A model generated the notes under the pieces. The model did not search any database. It was given only the letters and a program-made list of their open reading frames with translations, and had not been told where the DNA came from. Position numbers and translations under genes: made by a program. From Bathymodiolus brooksi (taxonomy: Eukaryota; Mollusca; Bivalvia; Mytilida; Modiolidae), in contig OY804585.1 of NCBI GenBank assembly GCA_963680875.1, forward strand, positions 41,895,414 through 41,959,413: a stretch of DNA of 64,000 nucleotides. The letters are read 5' to 3'. Shown here in pieces: positions 1 through 12,200 of this stretch. The stretch's first letter is position 1. Every line of letters starts with the position of its first letter.

Positions 1-430
1 TAGATAATAGATAAACCTGTTGTATTATATAGTATCTGTGATAGATAAACTAGATAATAGATAAACTTGTTCTATTATATATTGTTGTATTGCATAGTAT
101 CTGTGATAGATAAACTAAATAATAGATAAACCTGTTGTATTATATAGTATCTGTGATAGATAAACTAGATAATAGATAAACTTGTTGTATTATATAGTAT
201 CTGTGATAGATAAACTAGATAATATATAAACTTGTTATATTATATATTGTTGTATTGTATAGTATCCCTGATAGGTAAACTAGATAATAGATAAACCTGT
301 TGTATTATATAGTATCTGTGATAGATAAACTGAATAATAGATAAACTTGTTGTATTATATAGTATCTGTGATAGATAAACTAGATAATAGATAAACTTGT
401 TGTATTATATAGTATCTGTGATAGCTAGAC

Positions 431-495
431 TAGATAATAGATAAACTTGTTATATTATATATTGTTGTATTGTATAGTATCCGTGATAGGTAAAC
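431..495 (+). repeat. 65-bp monomer, ccgtg form (L65)
   Basis: This is a length variant with 15 extra bases in the middle. After the AT core it repeats a ttgttgtattgtat-like segment before gtatcc. It looks like a partial internal duplication of monomer positions 17-31. Typical copies also carry ttgttatatt in place of ttgttgtatt, then ccgtgataggtaaac at the end in place of ctgtgatagataaac. The ccgtg supplies one of very few CpG sites in the array. L65 is usually followed by a cctg monomer and then a tgaat monomer, so it marks the start of a recurring cassette. Other copies start near 701, 966, 1226 and 1541. Confidence 0.93.
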
Positions 496-545
496 TAGAT
501 AATAGATAAACCTGTTGTATTATATAGTATCTGTGATAGATAAAC
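496..545 (+). repeat. cctgttg monomer (type C)
   Basis: A 50-bp monomer with aaacctg in place of aaacttg. It is normally the first unit after an L65 and normally precedes a tgaat monomer. A sub-variant with aaacatg occurs at the same place in some cassettes (about 1,305, 14,319, 22,595, 25,171, 27,747 and 29,491), and aaacctattg occurs at 17,095 and 19,871. Confidence 0.88.
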
Positions 546-595
546 TGAATAATAGATAAACTTGTTGTATTATATAGTATCTGTGATAGCTAGAC
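546..595 (+). repeat. tgaat-start / gctagac-end monomer (types B and D)
   Basis: This copy combines two recurrent variants. It starts tgaat instead of tagat, losing one GATA and the minus-strand cta stop. It ends gtgatagctagac instead of gtgatagataaac, losing another GATA. In other cassettes the two variants sit on different monomers: L65, cctg, tgaat, plain, gctagac-ending. Some higher-order units have tgcat in place of tgaat (17,131; 19,292; 19,907; 22,068; 24,644; 27,220; 28,964), which makes a good phylogenetic marker. Confidence 0.88.
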
Positions 596-1805
596 TAGAT
601 AATAGATAAACCTGTTATATTATATAGTATCTGTGATAGATAAACTAGATAATAGATAAACTTGTTGTATTATATATTATCTGTGATAGATAAACTAGAT
701 AATAGATAAACTTGTTATATTATATATTGTTGTATTGTATAGTATCCGTGATAGGTAAACTAGATAATAGATAAACCTGTTGTATTATATAGTATCTGTG
801 ATAGATAAACTGAATAATAGATAAACCTGTTGTATTATATAGTATCTGTGATAGATAAACTGAATAATAGATAAACTTGTTGTATTATATAGTATCTGTG
901 ATAGATAAACTAGATAATAGATAAACTTGTTGTATTATATAGTATCTGTGATAGCTAGACTAGATAATAGATAAACTTGTTATATTATATATTGTTGTAT
1001 TGTATAGTATCCGTGATAGGTAAACTAGATAATAGATAAACCTGTTGTATTATATAGTATCTGTGATAGATAAACTGAATAATAGATAAACTTGTTGTAT
1101 TATATAGTATCTGTGATAGATAAACTAGATAATAGATAAACTTGTTGTATTATATAGTATCTGTGATAGCTAGACTAGATAATAGATAAACCTGTTATAT
1201 TATATAGTATCTGTGATAGATAAACTAGATAATAGATAAACTTGTTATATTATATATTGTTGTATTGTATAGTATCCGTGATAGGTAAACTAGATAATAG
1301 ATAAACATGTTGTATTATATAGTATCTGTGATAGATAAACTGAATAATAGATAAACTTGTTGTATTATATAGTATCTGTGATAGATAAACTAGATAATAG
1401 ATAAACTTGTTGTATTATATAGTATCTGTGATAGCTAGACTAGATAATAGATAAAGTTGTTGTATTATATAGTATCTGTGATAGATAAACTAGATAATAG
1501 ATAAACTTGTTGTATTATATATTATCTGTGATAGATAAACTAGATAATAGATAACCTTGTTATATTATATATTGTTGTATTGTATAGTATCCGTGATAGG
1601 TAAACTAGATAATAGATAAACCTGTTGTATTATATAGTATCTGTGATAGATAAACTGAATAATAGATAAACTTGTTGTATTATATAGTATCTGTGATAGA
1701 TAAACTAGATAATAGATAAACTTGTTGTATTATATAGTATATGTGATAGATAAACTAGATAATAGATAAAGTTGTTGTATTGTATAGTATCTGTGATAGA
1801 TAAAC

Positions 1806-1855
1806 TAGATAATAGATAAACCTGCTGTATCATATAGTATCTGTGATAGATAAAC
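1806..1855 (+). repeat. cctgctgtatcatatag monomer (type G)
   Basis: A 50-bp unit with cctgctgtatcatatag in the centre. It usually follows an aaagttgttgtattgtatag monomer and the two travel as a pair (for example 5,300, 6,590, 16,520, 42,150 and 60,900). Versions with cctactg occur at 5,351 and 10,538. The tta minus-strand stop becomes tca, which is still a stop. Confidence 0.87.
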
Positions 1856-2155
1856 TAGATAATAGATAAACTTGTTGTATTATATAGTATCTGTGATAGA
1901 TAAACTAGATAATAGATAAACTTGTTGTAATATATAGTATCTGTGATAGATAAACTAGATAATAGGTAATCTTGTTGTATTATATAGTATCTGTGATAGA
2001 TAAACTAGATAATAGATAAACTTGTTGTATTATATAGTATCTGTGATAGATAAACTAGATAATAGATAAACTTGTTGTATTACATAGTATCTGTGATAGA
2101 TAAACTAGATAATAGATAAACTTGTTGTATTATATAGTATCTGTGATAGCTAGAC

Positions 2156-2205
2156 TAGATAATAGATAAAATTGTTGTATTATATAGTATCTGTGATAGA
2201 TATAC
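2156..2205 (+). repeat. aaaattg / gatatac monomer (type S)
   Basis: A 50-bp unit with aaaattgttg and the end gatatac. It always follows a gctagac-ending monomer that itself follows a ttacatag monomer, and it is usually followed by a tatattatctg monomer and an accttgttat L65. That fixed run recurs near 3,750, 15,320, 16,910, 19,080, 21,850, 30,490, 35,860, 49,280 and 54,140. Confidence 0.86.
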
Positions 2206-3050
2206 TAGATAATAGATAAACTTGTTGTATTATATATTATCTGTGATAGATAAACTAGATAATAGATAACCTTGTTATATTATATATTGTTGTATTGTAT
2301 AGTATCCGTGATAGGTAAACTAGATAATAGATAAACCTGTTGTATTATATAGTATCTGTGATAGATAAACTGAATAATAGATAAACTTGTTGTATTATAT
2401 AGTATCTGTGATAGCTAGACTAGATAATAGATAAACCTGTTATATTATATAGTATCTGTGATAGATAAACTAGATAATAGATAAACTTGTTGTATTATAT
2501 ATTATCTGTGATAGATAAACTAGATAATAGATAAACTTGTTATATTATATATTGTTGTATTGTATAGTATCCGTGATAGGTAAACTAGATAATAGATAAA
2601 CCTGTTGTATTATATAGTATCTGTGATAGATAAACTGAATAATAGATAAACCTGTTGTATTATATAGTATCTGTGATAGATAAACTGAATAATAGATAAA
2701 CTTGTTGTATTATATAGTATCTGTGATAGATAAACTAGATAATAGATAAACTTGTTGTATTATATAGTATCTGTGATAGCTAGACTAGATAATAGATAAA
2801 CTTGTTATATTATATATTGTTGTATTGTATAGTATCTGTGATAGGTAAACTAGATAATAGATAAACCTGTTGTATTATATAGTATCTGTGATAGATAAAC
2901 TGAATAATAGATAAACTTGTTGTATTATATAGTATCTGTGATAGATAAACTAGATAATAGATAAACTTGTTGTATTATATAGTATCTGTGATAGCTAGAC
3001 TAGATAATAGATAAACCTGTTATATTATATAGTATCTGTGATAGATAAAC

Positions 3051-3100
3051 TAGATAATAGATAAACTTGTTGTATTATATAGTATCTGTGATAGATAAAC
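3051..3100 (+). repeat. Reference consensus 50-bp monomer (type A)
   Basis: This copy matches the commonest form exactly and is followed by two identical copies (3101-3150, 3151-3200). In monomer coordinates, GATA occurs at 3, 10, 40 and 44. A T/G-rich stretch ttgttgtat spans 17-25, an AT core tattatatag spans 23-32, and gtatctgtg spans 32-40. The heptamer gataaac occurs twice, at 10-16 and 44-50, as a direct repeat. The consensus contains no CpG. Forward stops (tag, taa, tga) occur at 1, 5, 8, 12, 30, 39, 42 and 46. Minus-strand stops come from tta at 25 and cta at 50/1. Confidence 0.95.
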
Positions 3101-3200
3101 TAGATAATAGATAAACTTGTTGTATTATATAGTATCTGTGATAGATAAACTAGATAATAGATAAACTTGTTGTATTATATAGTATCTGTGATAGATAAAC

Positions 3201-3249
3201 TTGTCATATTATGTATTGTTGTATTGTATAGTATCTGTGATAGATAAAC
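3201..3249 (+). repeat. 49-bp monomer with 16-bp deletion (R49)
   Basis: This unit starts ttgtcatattatgtattg directly after gataaac and so lacks the first 16 bases of a normal monomer. It keeps the 15-bp insertion of the 65-mer, so 65-16=49. The missing segment lies exactly between the two gataaac direct repeats, which fits one deletion by slippage or recombination between them. All copies share the extra changes tcatatt and tatgtattg, so one founding event was later spread by amplification. Copies also lie near 4,994, 6,428, 16,366, 20,621, 31,637, 35,305, 45,103 and 60,733. A catgtcat...tatgttttg version occurs at 4,114 and 9,301. Confidence 0.92.
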
Positions 3250-3299
3250 TAGATAATAGATAAACTTGTTGTATTATATAGTATCTGTGATAGATAAAC

Positions 3300-3349
3300 T
3301 AGATAATAGATAAACTTGTTGTACTATATAGTATCTGTGATAGATAAAC
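3300..3349 (+). repeat. gtactatatag monomer with 12-bp palindrome (type H)
   Basis: One T-to-C change in the AT core gives tactatatagta (3322-3333), a perfect 12-bp palindrome. The consensus has the imperfect tattatatagta. The subtype recurs throughout and is usually followed by a tacataatagataatcttg or tagataatagataatcttg monomer, so the two form a stable dimer inside the higher-order units. Confidence 0.87.
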
Positions 3350-3399
3350 TACATAATAGATAATCTTGTTGTATTATATAGTATCTGTGATAGATAAAC
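3350..3399 (+). repeat. tacataatagataatcttg monomer (type I)
   Basis: A 50-bp unit beginning tacat and carrying aatcttg instead of aaacttg. It follows type H. In some blocks the start reverts to tagat while aatcttg stays, giving two sub-lineages (tacat near 3,350, 7,025, 17,430 and 36,371; tagat near 8,108, 16,720 and 35,660). One copy pair reads aatcttcttg (about 8,120 and 13,309). Confidence 0.86.
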
Positions 3400-3449
3400 T
3401 AGATAATAGATAAACTTGTTGTATTATATAGTATCTGTGATAGATAAAC

Positions 3450-3649
3450 TAGATAATAGATAAACTTGTTGTATTACATAGTATCTGTGATAGATAAACT
3501 AGATAATAGATAAACCTGTTATATTGTATAGTATCTGTGATAGATAAACTAGATAATAGATAAAGTTGTTGCATTGTATAGTATCTGTGATAGATAAACT
3601 AGATAATATGTAAACTTGTTGTATTATATATTATCTGTGATAGATAAAC
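3450..3649 (+). repeat. Fixed tetramer: ttacatag, cctgttatattg, aaagttgttgcattg, ataatat(g)taaac
   Basis: Four successive 50-bp subtypes with a conserved order: 3450-3499 (gtattacatag), 3500-3549 (cctgttatattgtatag), 3550-3599 (aaagttgttgcattgtatag) and 3600-3649 (tagataatatgtaaac here, tagataatatataaac in most copies). The run recurs near 4,380, 7,140, 23,260, 31,020, 36,480, 40,590, 45,660, 52,190, 58,480 and 62,790, showing that subtypes are amplified in blocks and not scattered. In the right half the third member often starts tagatactag (42,588; 45,755). Confidence 0.85.
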
Positions 3650-4563
3650 TAGATAATAGATAAACTTGTTGTATTACATAGTATCTGTGATAGATAAACT
3701 AGATAATAGATAAACTTGTTGTATTATATAGTATCTGTGATAGCTAGACTAGATAATAGATAAAATTGTTGTATTATATAGTATCTGTGATAGATATACT
3801 AGATAATAGATAAACTTGTTGTATTATATATTATCTGTGATAGATAAACTAGATAATAGATAACCTTGTTATATTATATATTGTTGTATTGCATAGTATC
3901 CGTGATAGGTAAACTAGATAATAGATAAACCTGTTGTATTATATAGTATCTGTGATAGATAAACTGAATAATAGATAAACTTGTTGTATTATATAGTATA
4001 TGTGATAGATAAACTAGATAATAGATAAACTTGTTGTATTATATAGTATCTGTGATAGATAAACTAGATAATAGATAAACTTGTTGTATTATATAGTATC
4101 TGTGATAGATAAACATGTCATATTATGTTTTGTTGTATTGTATAGTATCTGTGATAGATAAACTAGATAATAGATAAACTTGTTGTATTATATAGTATCT
4201 GTGATAGATAAACTAGATAATAGATAAACTTGTTGTACTATATAGTATCTGTGATAGATAAACTACATAATAGATAATCTTGTTGTATTATATAGTATCT
4301 GTGATAGATAAACTAGATAATAGATAAACTTGTTGTATTATATAGTATCTGTGATAGATAAACTAGATAATAGATAAACTTGTTGTATTACATAGTATCT
4401 GTGATAGATAAACTAGATAATAGATAAACCTGTTATATTGTATAGTATCTGTGATAGATAAATTAGATAATAGATAAAGTTGTTGCATTGTATAGTATCT
4501 GTGATAGATAAACTAGATAATATATAAACTTGTTGTATTATATAGTATCTGTGATAGATAAAC

Positions 4564-4613
4564 TAGATAATAGATAAACTTGTTATATTATATAGTATCT
4601 GTTATAGATAAAC
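4564..4613 (+). repeat. ctgttatag monomer (type N)
   Basis: A 50-bp unit with ctgttatag replacing ctgtgatag, so the GATA at monomer position 40 is lost. It is followed by a cctgttg monomer ending gatagaaaaac and then P65. From 15,951 to about 26,040 this monomer also reads ttatagtatatag, which marks the 2.1-2.6 kb unit family. Copies at 6,031 and 11,218 read ctgttattgat. Confidence 0.85.
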
Positions 4614-4663
4614 TAGATAATAGATAAACCTGTTGTATTATATAGTATCTGTGATAGAAAAAC

Positions 4664-4728
4664 TAGATAATAGATAAACTTGTTCTATTATATATTGTTG
4701 TATTGTATAGTATCTGTGATAGATAAAC
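4664..4728 (+). repeat. 65-bp monomer, ttctatt form (P65)
   Basis: A second 65-bp subtype carries ttgttctatt before the same 15-bp insertion. It keeps ctgtgatagataaac rather than ccgtgataggtaaac. It is followed by a monomer starting taaat instead of tagat. It usually follows a gatagaaaaac-ending monomer, and in the right half of the window it forms short runs alternating with cctg monomers (for example 42,730-43,200 and 57,230-57,650). Because it lacks the CpG, it is either ancestral to the ccgtg form or derived from it by a C-to-T change. Confidence 0.9.
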
Positions 4729-4781
4729 TAAATGATAGATAAACCTGTTGTTGTATTATATATTATCTGTGATAGATAAAC
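4729..4781 (+). repeat. 53-bp monomer with extra ttg (Q53)
   Basis: Here cctgttgttgtatt replaces cctgttgtatt, a 3-bp gain by duplication of ttg, so the unit is 53 bp. It also starts taaat (taaatgatag in this copy) and carries tatattatctg instead of tatagtatctg. It always follows P65 and is followed by an L65. About one copy occurs per higher-order unit, for example near 6,180, 7,508, 16,110, 18,272, 36,852, 44,070 and 55,391. Confidence 0.9.
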
Positions 4782-7700
4782 TAGATAATAGATAACCTTG
4801 TTATATTATATATTGTTGTATTGTATAGTATCCGTGATAGGTAAACTAGATAATAGATAAACCTGTTGTATTATATAGTATCTGTGATAGATAAACTGAA
4901 TAATAGATAAACTTGTTGTATTATATAGTATCTGTGATAGATAAACTAGATAATAGATAAATTTGTTGTATTATATAGTATCTGTGATAGATAAACTTGT
5001 CATATTATGTATTGTTGTATTGTATAGTATCTGTGATAGATAAACTAGATAATATATAAACTTGTTGTATTATATAGTATATGTGATAGATAAACTAGAT
5101 AATAGATAAACTTGTTGTATTATATAGTATCTGTGATAGATAAACTAGATAATAGATAAACTTGTTGTATTATATAGTATCTGTGATAGATAAACTTGTC
5201 ATATTATGTATTGTTGTATTGTATAGTATCTGTGATAGATAAACTAGATAATATATAAACTTGTTGTATTATATAGTATATGTGATAGATAAACTAGATA
5301 ATAGATAAAGTTGTTGTATTGTATAGTATCTGTGATAGATAAACTAGATAATAGATAAACCTACTGTATCATATAGTATCTGTGATAGATAAACTAGATA
5401 ATAGATAATCTTGTTGTATTATATAGTATCTGTGATAGATAAACTAGATAATAGATAAACTTGTTGTATTATATAGTATCTGTGATAGATAAACTAGATA
5501 ATAGATAAACTTGTTGTATTACATAGTATCTGTGATAGATAAACTAGATAATAGATAAACCTGTTATATTGTATAGTATCTGTGATAGATAAACTAGATA
5601 ATGGATAAAGTTGTTGCATTGTATAGTATCTGTGATAGATAAACTAGATAATATGTAAACTTGTTGTATTATATAGTATCTGTGATAGATAAACTAGATA
5701 ATAGATAAACTTGTTGTATTACATAGTATCTGTGATAGATAAACTAGATAATAGATAAACTTGTTGTATTATATAGTATCTGTGATAGCTAGACTAGATA
5801 ATAGATAAAATTGTTGTATTATATAGTATCTGTGATAGATATACTAGATAATAGATAAACCTGTTATATTGTATAGTATCTGTGATAGATAAACTAGATA
5901 ATAGATAAAGTTGTTGCATTGTATAGTATCTGTGATAGATAAACTAGATAATATATAAACTTGTTGTATTATATAGTATCTGTGATAGATAAACTAGATA
6001 ATAGATAAACTTGTTATATTATATAGTATCTGTTATTGATAAACTAGATAATAGATAAACCTGTTGTATTATATAGTATCTGTGATAGAAAAACTAGATA
6101 ATAGATAAACTTGTTCTATTATATATTGTTGTATTGTATAGTATCTGTGATAGATAAACTAAATAATAGATAAACCTGTTGTTGTATTATATATTATCTG
6201 TGATAGATAAACTAGATAATAGATAACCTTGTTATATTATATATTGTTGTATTGTATAGTATCCGTGATAGGTAAACTAGATAATAGATAAACCTGTTGT
6301 ATTATATAGTATCTGTGATAGATAAACTGAATAATAGATAAACTTGTTGTATTATATAGTATCTGTGATAGATAAACTAGATAATAGATAAACTTGTTGT
6401 ATTATATAGTATCTGTGATAGATAAACTTGTCATATTATGTATTGTTGTATTGTATAGTATCTGTGATAGATAAACAAGATAATATATAAACTTGTTGTA
6501 TTATATAGTATCTGTGATAGATAAACTAGATAATAGATAAACTTGTTGTATTATATAGTATATGTGAGAGATAAACTAGATAATAGATAAAGTTGTTGTA
6601 TTGTATAGTATCTGTGATAGATAAACTAGATAATAGATAAACCTGCTGTATCATATAGTATCTGTGATAGATAAACTAGATAATAGATAAACCTGTTGTA
6701 TTATATAGTATCTGTGATAGATAAACTGAATAATAGATAAACTTGTTGTATTATATAGTATCTGTGATAGATAAACTAGATAATAGATAAACTTGTTGTA
6801 TTATATAGTATCTGTGATAGATAAACTAGATAATAGATAAACTTGTTGTATTATATAGTATCTGTGATAGATAAACTTGTCATATTATGTATTGTTGTAT
6901 TGTATAGTATCTGTGATAGATAAACTAGATAATAGATAAACTTGTTGTATTATATAGTATCTGTGATAGATAAACTAGATAATAGATAAACTTGTTGTAC
7001 TATATAGTATCTGTGATAGATAAACTACATAATAGATAATCTTGTTGTATTATATAGTATCTGTGATAGATAAACTAGATAATAGATAAACTTGTTGTAT
7101 TATATAGTATCTGTGATAGATAAACTAGATAATAGATAAACTTGTTGTATTACATAGTATCTGTGATAGATAAACTAGATAATAGATAAACCTGTTATAT
7201 TGTATAGTATCTGTGATAGATAAACTAGATAATAGATAAAGTTGTTGCATTGTATAGTATCTGTGATAGATAAACTAGATAATATATAAACTTGTTGTAT
7301 TATATAGTATCTGTGATAGATAAACTAGATAATAGATAAACTTGTTATATTATATAGTATCTGTTATAGATAAACTAGATAATAGATAAACCTGTTGTAT
7401 TATATAGTATCTGTGATAGAAAAACTAGATAATAGATAAACTTGTTCTATTATATATTGTTGTATTGTATAGTATCTGTGATAGATAAACTAAATAATAG
7501 ATAAACCTGTTGTTGTATTATATATTATCTGTGATAGATAAACTAGATAATAGATAACCTTGTTATATTATATATTGTTGTATTGTATAGTATATGTGAT
7601 AGGTAAACTAGATAATAGATAAACCTGTTGTATTATATAGTATCTGTGATAGATAAACTGAATAATAGATAAACTTGTTGTATTATATAGTATCTGTGAT

Positions 7701-9068
7701 AGATAAACTAGATAATAGATACACTTGTTGTATTATATAGTATCTGTGATAGATAAACTTGTCATATTATGTATTGTTGTATTGTATAGTATCTGTGATA
7801 GATAAACTAGATAATATATAAACTTGTTGTATTATATAGTATCTGTGATAGATAAACTAGATAATAGATAAACTTGTTGTATTATATAGTATATGTGATA
7901 GATAAACTAGATAATAGATAAAGTTGTTGTATTGTATAGTATCTGTGATAGATAAACTAGATAATAGATAAACCTGCTGTATCATATAGTATCTGTGATA
8001 GATAAACTAGATAATAGATAAACTTGTTGTATTATATAGTATCTGTGATAGATAAACTAGATAATAGATAAACTTGTTGTACTATATAGTATCTGTGATA
8101 GATAAACTAGATAATAGATAATCTTCTTGTATTATATAGTATCTGTAATAGATAAACTAGATAATAGATAAACTTGTTGTATTATATAGTATCTGTGATA
8201 GATAAACTAGATAATAGATAAACTTGTTGTATTATATAGTATCTGTGATAGCTAGACTAGATAATAGATAAACTTGTTATATTATATATTGTTGTATTGT
8301 ATAGTATCCGTGATAGGTAAACTAGATAATAGATAAACCTGTTGTATTATATAGTATCTGTGATAGATAAACAGAATAATAGATAAACTTGTTGTATTAT
8401 ATAGTATCTGTGATAGCTAGACTAGATAATAGATAAACCTGTTATATTATATAGTATATGTGATAGATAAACTAGGTAATAGATAAACTTGTTGTATTAT
8501 ATATTATCTGTGATAGATAAACTAGATAATAGATAAACTTGTTATATTATATATTGTTGTATTGTATAGTATCCGTGATAGGTAAACTAGATAATAGATA
8601 AACCTGTTGTATTATATAGTATCTGTGATAGATAAACTGAATAATAGATAAACCGGTTGTATTATATAGTATCTGTGATAGATAAACTGAATAATAGATA
8701 AACTTGTTGTATTATATAGTATCTGTGATAGATAAACTAGATAATAGATAAACTTGTTGTATTATATAGTATCTGTGATAGCTAGACTAGATAATAGATA
8801 AACTTGTTATATTATATATTGTTGTATTGTATAGTATCCGTGATAGGTAAACTAGATAATAGATAAACCTGTTGTATTATATAGTATCTGTGATAGATAA
8901 ACTGAATAATAGATAAACTTGTTGTATTATATAGTATCTGTGATAGATAAACTAGATAATAGATAAACTTGTTGTATTATATAGTATCTGTGATAGCTAG
9001 ACTAGATAATAGATAAACCTGTTATATTATATAGTATCTGTGATAGATAAACTAGATAATAGATAAAC

Positions 9069-9229
9069 TTGTTGTATTATATAGTATCTGTGATAGATAA
9101 ACTAGATAATAGATAAACTTGTTGTATTATATAGTATCTGTGATAGATAAACTAGATAATAGATAAACTTGTTGTATTATATAGTATCTGTGATAGATAA
9201 ACTTGTCATATTATGTATTGTTGTATTGT
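9069..9229 (+). repeat. 161-bp link between the two 5.03-kb copies
   Basis: Two plain monomers and an R49, matching about 3,067-3,227 at offset 6,002. The offset of the flanking duplication (5,187) equals the shared 5,026 bp plus this link. Confidence 0.8.
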
Positions 9230-12200
9230 ATAGTATCTGTGATAGATAAACTAGATAATAGATAAACTTGTTGTATTATATAGTATCTGTGATAGATAAA
9301 CATGTCATATTATGTTTTGTTGTATTGTATAGTATCTGTGATAGATAAACTAGATAATAGATAAACTTGTTGTATTATATAGTATCTGTGATAGATAAAC
9401 TAGATAATAGATAAACTTGTTGTACTATATAGTATCTGTGATAGATAAACTACATAATAGATAATCTTGTTGTATTATATAGTATCTGTGATAGATAAAC
9501 TAGATAATAGATAAACTTGTTGTATTATATAGTATCTGTGATAGATAAACTAGATAATAGATAAACTTGTTGTATTACATAGTATCTGTGATAGATAAAC
9601 TAGATAATAGATAAACCTGTTATATTGTATAGTATCTGTGATAGATAAATTAGATAATAGATAAAGTTGTTGCATTGTATAGTATCTGTGATAGATAAAC
9701 TAGATAATATATAAACTTGTTGTATTATATAGTATCTGTGATAGATAAACTAGATAATAGATAAACTTGTTATATTATATAGTATCTGTTATAGATAAAC
9801 TAGATAATAGATAAACCTGTTGTATTATATAGTATCTGTGATAGAAAAACTAGATAATAGATAAACTTGTTCTATTATATATTGTTGTATTGTATAGTAT
9901 CTGTGATAGATAAACTAAATGATAGATAAACCTGTTGTTGTATTATATATTATCTGTGATAGATAAACTAGATAATAGATAACCTTGTTATATTATATAT
10001 TGTTGTATTGTATAGTATCCGTGATAGGTAAACTAGATAATAGATAAACCTGTTGTATTATATAGTATCTGTGATAGATAAACTGAATAATAGATAAACT
10101 TGTTGTATTATATAGTATCTGTGATAGATAAACTAGATAATAGATAAATTTGTTGTATTATATAGTATCTGTGATAGATAAACTTGTCATATTATGTATT
10201 GTTGTATTGTATAGTATCTGTGATAGATAAACTAGATAATATATAAACTTGTTGTATTATATAGTATATGTGATAGATAAACTAGATAATAGATAAACTT
10301 GTTGTATTATATAGTATCTGTGATAGATAAACTAGATAATAGATAAACTTGTTGTATTATATAGTATCTGTGATAGATAAACTTGTCATATTATGTATTG
10401 TTGTATTGTATAGTATCTGTGATAGATAAACTAGATAATATATAAACTTGTTGTATTATATAGTATATGTGATAGATAAACTAGATAATAGATAAAGTTG
10501 TTGTATTGTATAGTATCTGTGATAGATAAACTAGATAATAGATAAACCTACTGTATCATATAGTATCTGTGATAGATAAACTAGATAATAGATAATCTTG
10601 TTGTATTATATAGTATCTGTGATAGATAAACTAGATAATAGATAAACTTGTTGTATTATATAGTATCTGTGATAGATAAACTAGATAATAGATAAACTTG
10701 TTGTATTACATAGTATCTGTGATAGATAAACTAGATAATAGATAAACCTGTTATATTGTATAGTATCTGTGATAGATAAACTAGATAATGGATAAAGTTG
10801 TTGCATTGTATAGTATCTGTGATAGATAAACTAGATAATATGTAAACTTGTTGTATTATATAGTATCTGTGATAGATAAACTAGATAATAGATAAACTTG
10901 TTGTATTACATAGTATCTGTGATAGATAAACTAGATAATAGATAAACTTGTTGTATTATATAGTATCTGTGATAGCTAGACTAGATAATAGATAAAATTG
11001 TTGTATTATATAGTATCTGTGATAGATATACTAGATAATAGATAAACCTGTTATATTGTATAGTATCTGTGATAGATAAACTAGATAATAGATAAAGTTG
11101 TTGCATTGTATAGTATCTGTGATAGATAAACTAGATAATATATAAACTTGTTGTATTATATAGTATCTGTGATAGATAAACTAGATAATAGATAAACTTG
11201 TTATATTATATAGTATCTGTTATTGATAAACTAGATAATAGATAAACCTGTTGTATTATATAGTATCTGTGATAGAAAAACTAGATAATAGATAAACTTG
11301 TTCTATTATATATTGTTGTATTGTATAGTATCTGTGATAGATAAACTAAATAATAGATAAACCTGTTGTTGTATTATATATTATCTGTGATAGATAAACT
11401 AGATAATAGATAACCTTGTTATATTATATATTGTTGTATTGTATAGTATCCGTGATAGGTAAACTAGATAATAGATAAACCTGTTGTATTATATAGTATC
11501 TGTGATAGATAAACTGAATAATAGATAAACTTGTTGTATTATATAGTATCTGTGATAGATAAACTAGATAATAGATAAACTTGTTGTATTATATAGTATC
11601 TGTGATAGATAAACTTGTCATATTATGTATTGTTGTATTGTATAGTATCTGTGATAGATAAACAAGATAATATATAAACTTGTTGTATTATATAGTATCT
11701 GTGATAGATAAACTAGATAATAGATAAACTTGTTGTATTATATAGTATATGTGAGAGATAAACTAGATAATAGATAAAGTTGTTGTATTGTATAGTATCT
11801 GTGATAGATAAACTAGATAATAGATAAACCTGCTGTATCATATAGTATCTGTGATAGATAAACTAGATAATAGATAAACCTGTTGTATTATATAGTATCT
11901 GTGATAGATAAACTGAATAATAGATAAACTTGTTGTATTATATAGTATCTGTGATAGATAAACTAGATAATAGATAAACTTGTTGTATTATATAGTATCT
12001 GTGATAGATAAACTAGATAATAGATAAACTTGTTGTATTATATAGTATCTGTGATAGATAAACTTGTCATATTATGTATTGTTGTATTGTATAGTATCTG
12101 TGATAGATAAACTAGATAATAGATAAACTTGTTGTATTATATAGTATCTGTGATAGATAAACTAGATAATAGATAAACTTGTTGTACTATATAGTATCTG

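Larger units (their letters stand above)
1..3200 (+). repeat. Left block: 265-bp pentamer cassettes
   Basis: The inserted attgttgtat of successive 65-mers begins at 81, 246, 461, 726, 991, 1256, 1571, 2286, 2551 and 2816. The spacings are 165, 215, 265, 265, 265, 315, 715, 265 and 265. All are whole numbers of 50-bp units plus one 65-mer (265=65+4x50). The cassette order is L65, cctg, tgaat, plain, gctagac-end, with small gains and losses. The 715-bp gap near 1,800-2,250 holds the type G and type S runs. 2,286-3,227 matches 8,288-9,229 at an offset of 6,002. Confidence 0.85.
3250..4042 (+). repeat. Linking block before the 5.2-kb duplication
   Basis: This stretch contains an R49-derived run (plain, H, I, plain, plain, ttacatag and so on), a type S run and an L65 with tgcatagtatcc near 3,890. 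It has the same subtype order as parts of the duplicated segment but is not part of the 5,187-bp repeat, because alignment at that offset breaks at about 4,042. Confidence 0.7.
4043..9068 (+). repeat. 5.03-kb segmental duplication, copy 1
   Basis: This copy matches 9,230-14,255 at a constant offset of 5,187. Shared private variants fix the offset: catgtcat (4,114/9,301), aaattagat (4,461/9,648), aatgatag (4,731/9,918), gttattgat (6,034/11,221), gtgagag (6,564/11,751), acacttg (7,721/12,908), acagaataat (8,371/13,558), actaggtaat (8,471/13,658) and aaccggttg (8,651/13,838). I saw no length change at any point checked. One period is 101 monomers (82x50, 9x65, 7x49, 3x53). Confidence 0.9.

Noticed and set aside
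8651..8660. aaccggttg as a restriction or protein site of special function
   Set aside because: It arises from one substitution in a cctgttg monomer and recurs only in the 5,187-bp duplicate at 13,838, so it is best seen as a private marker.
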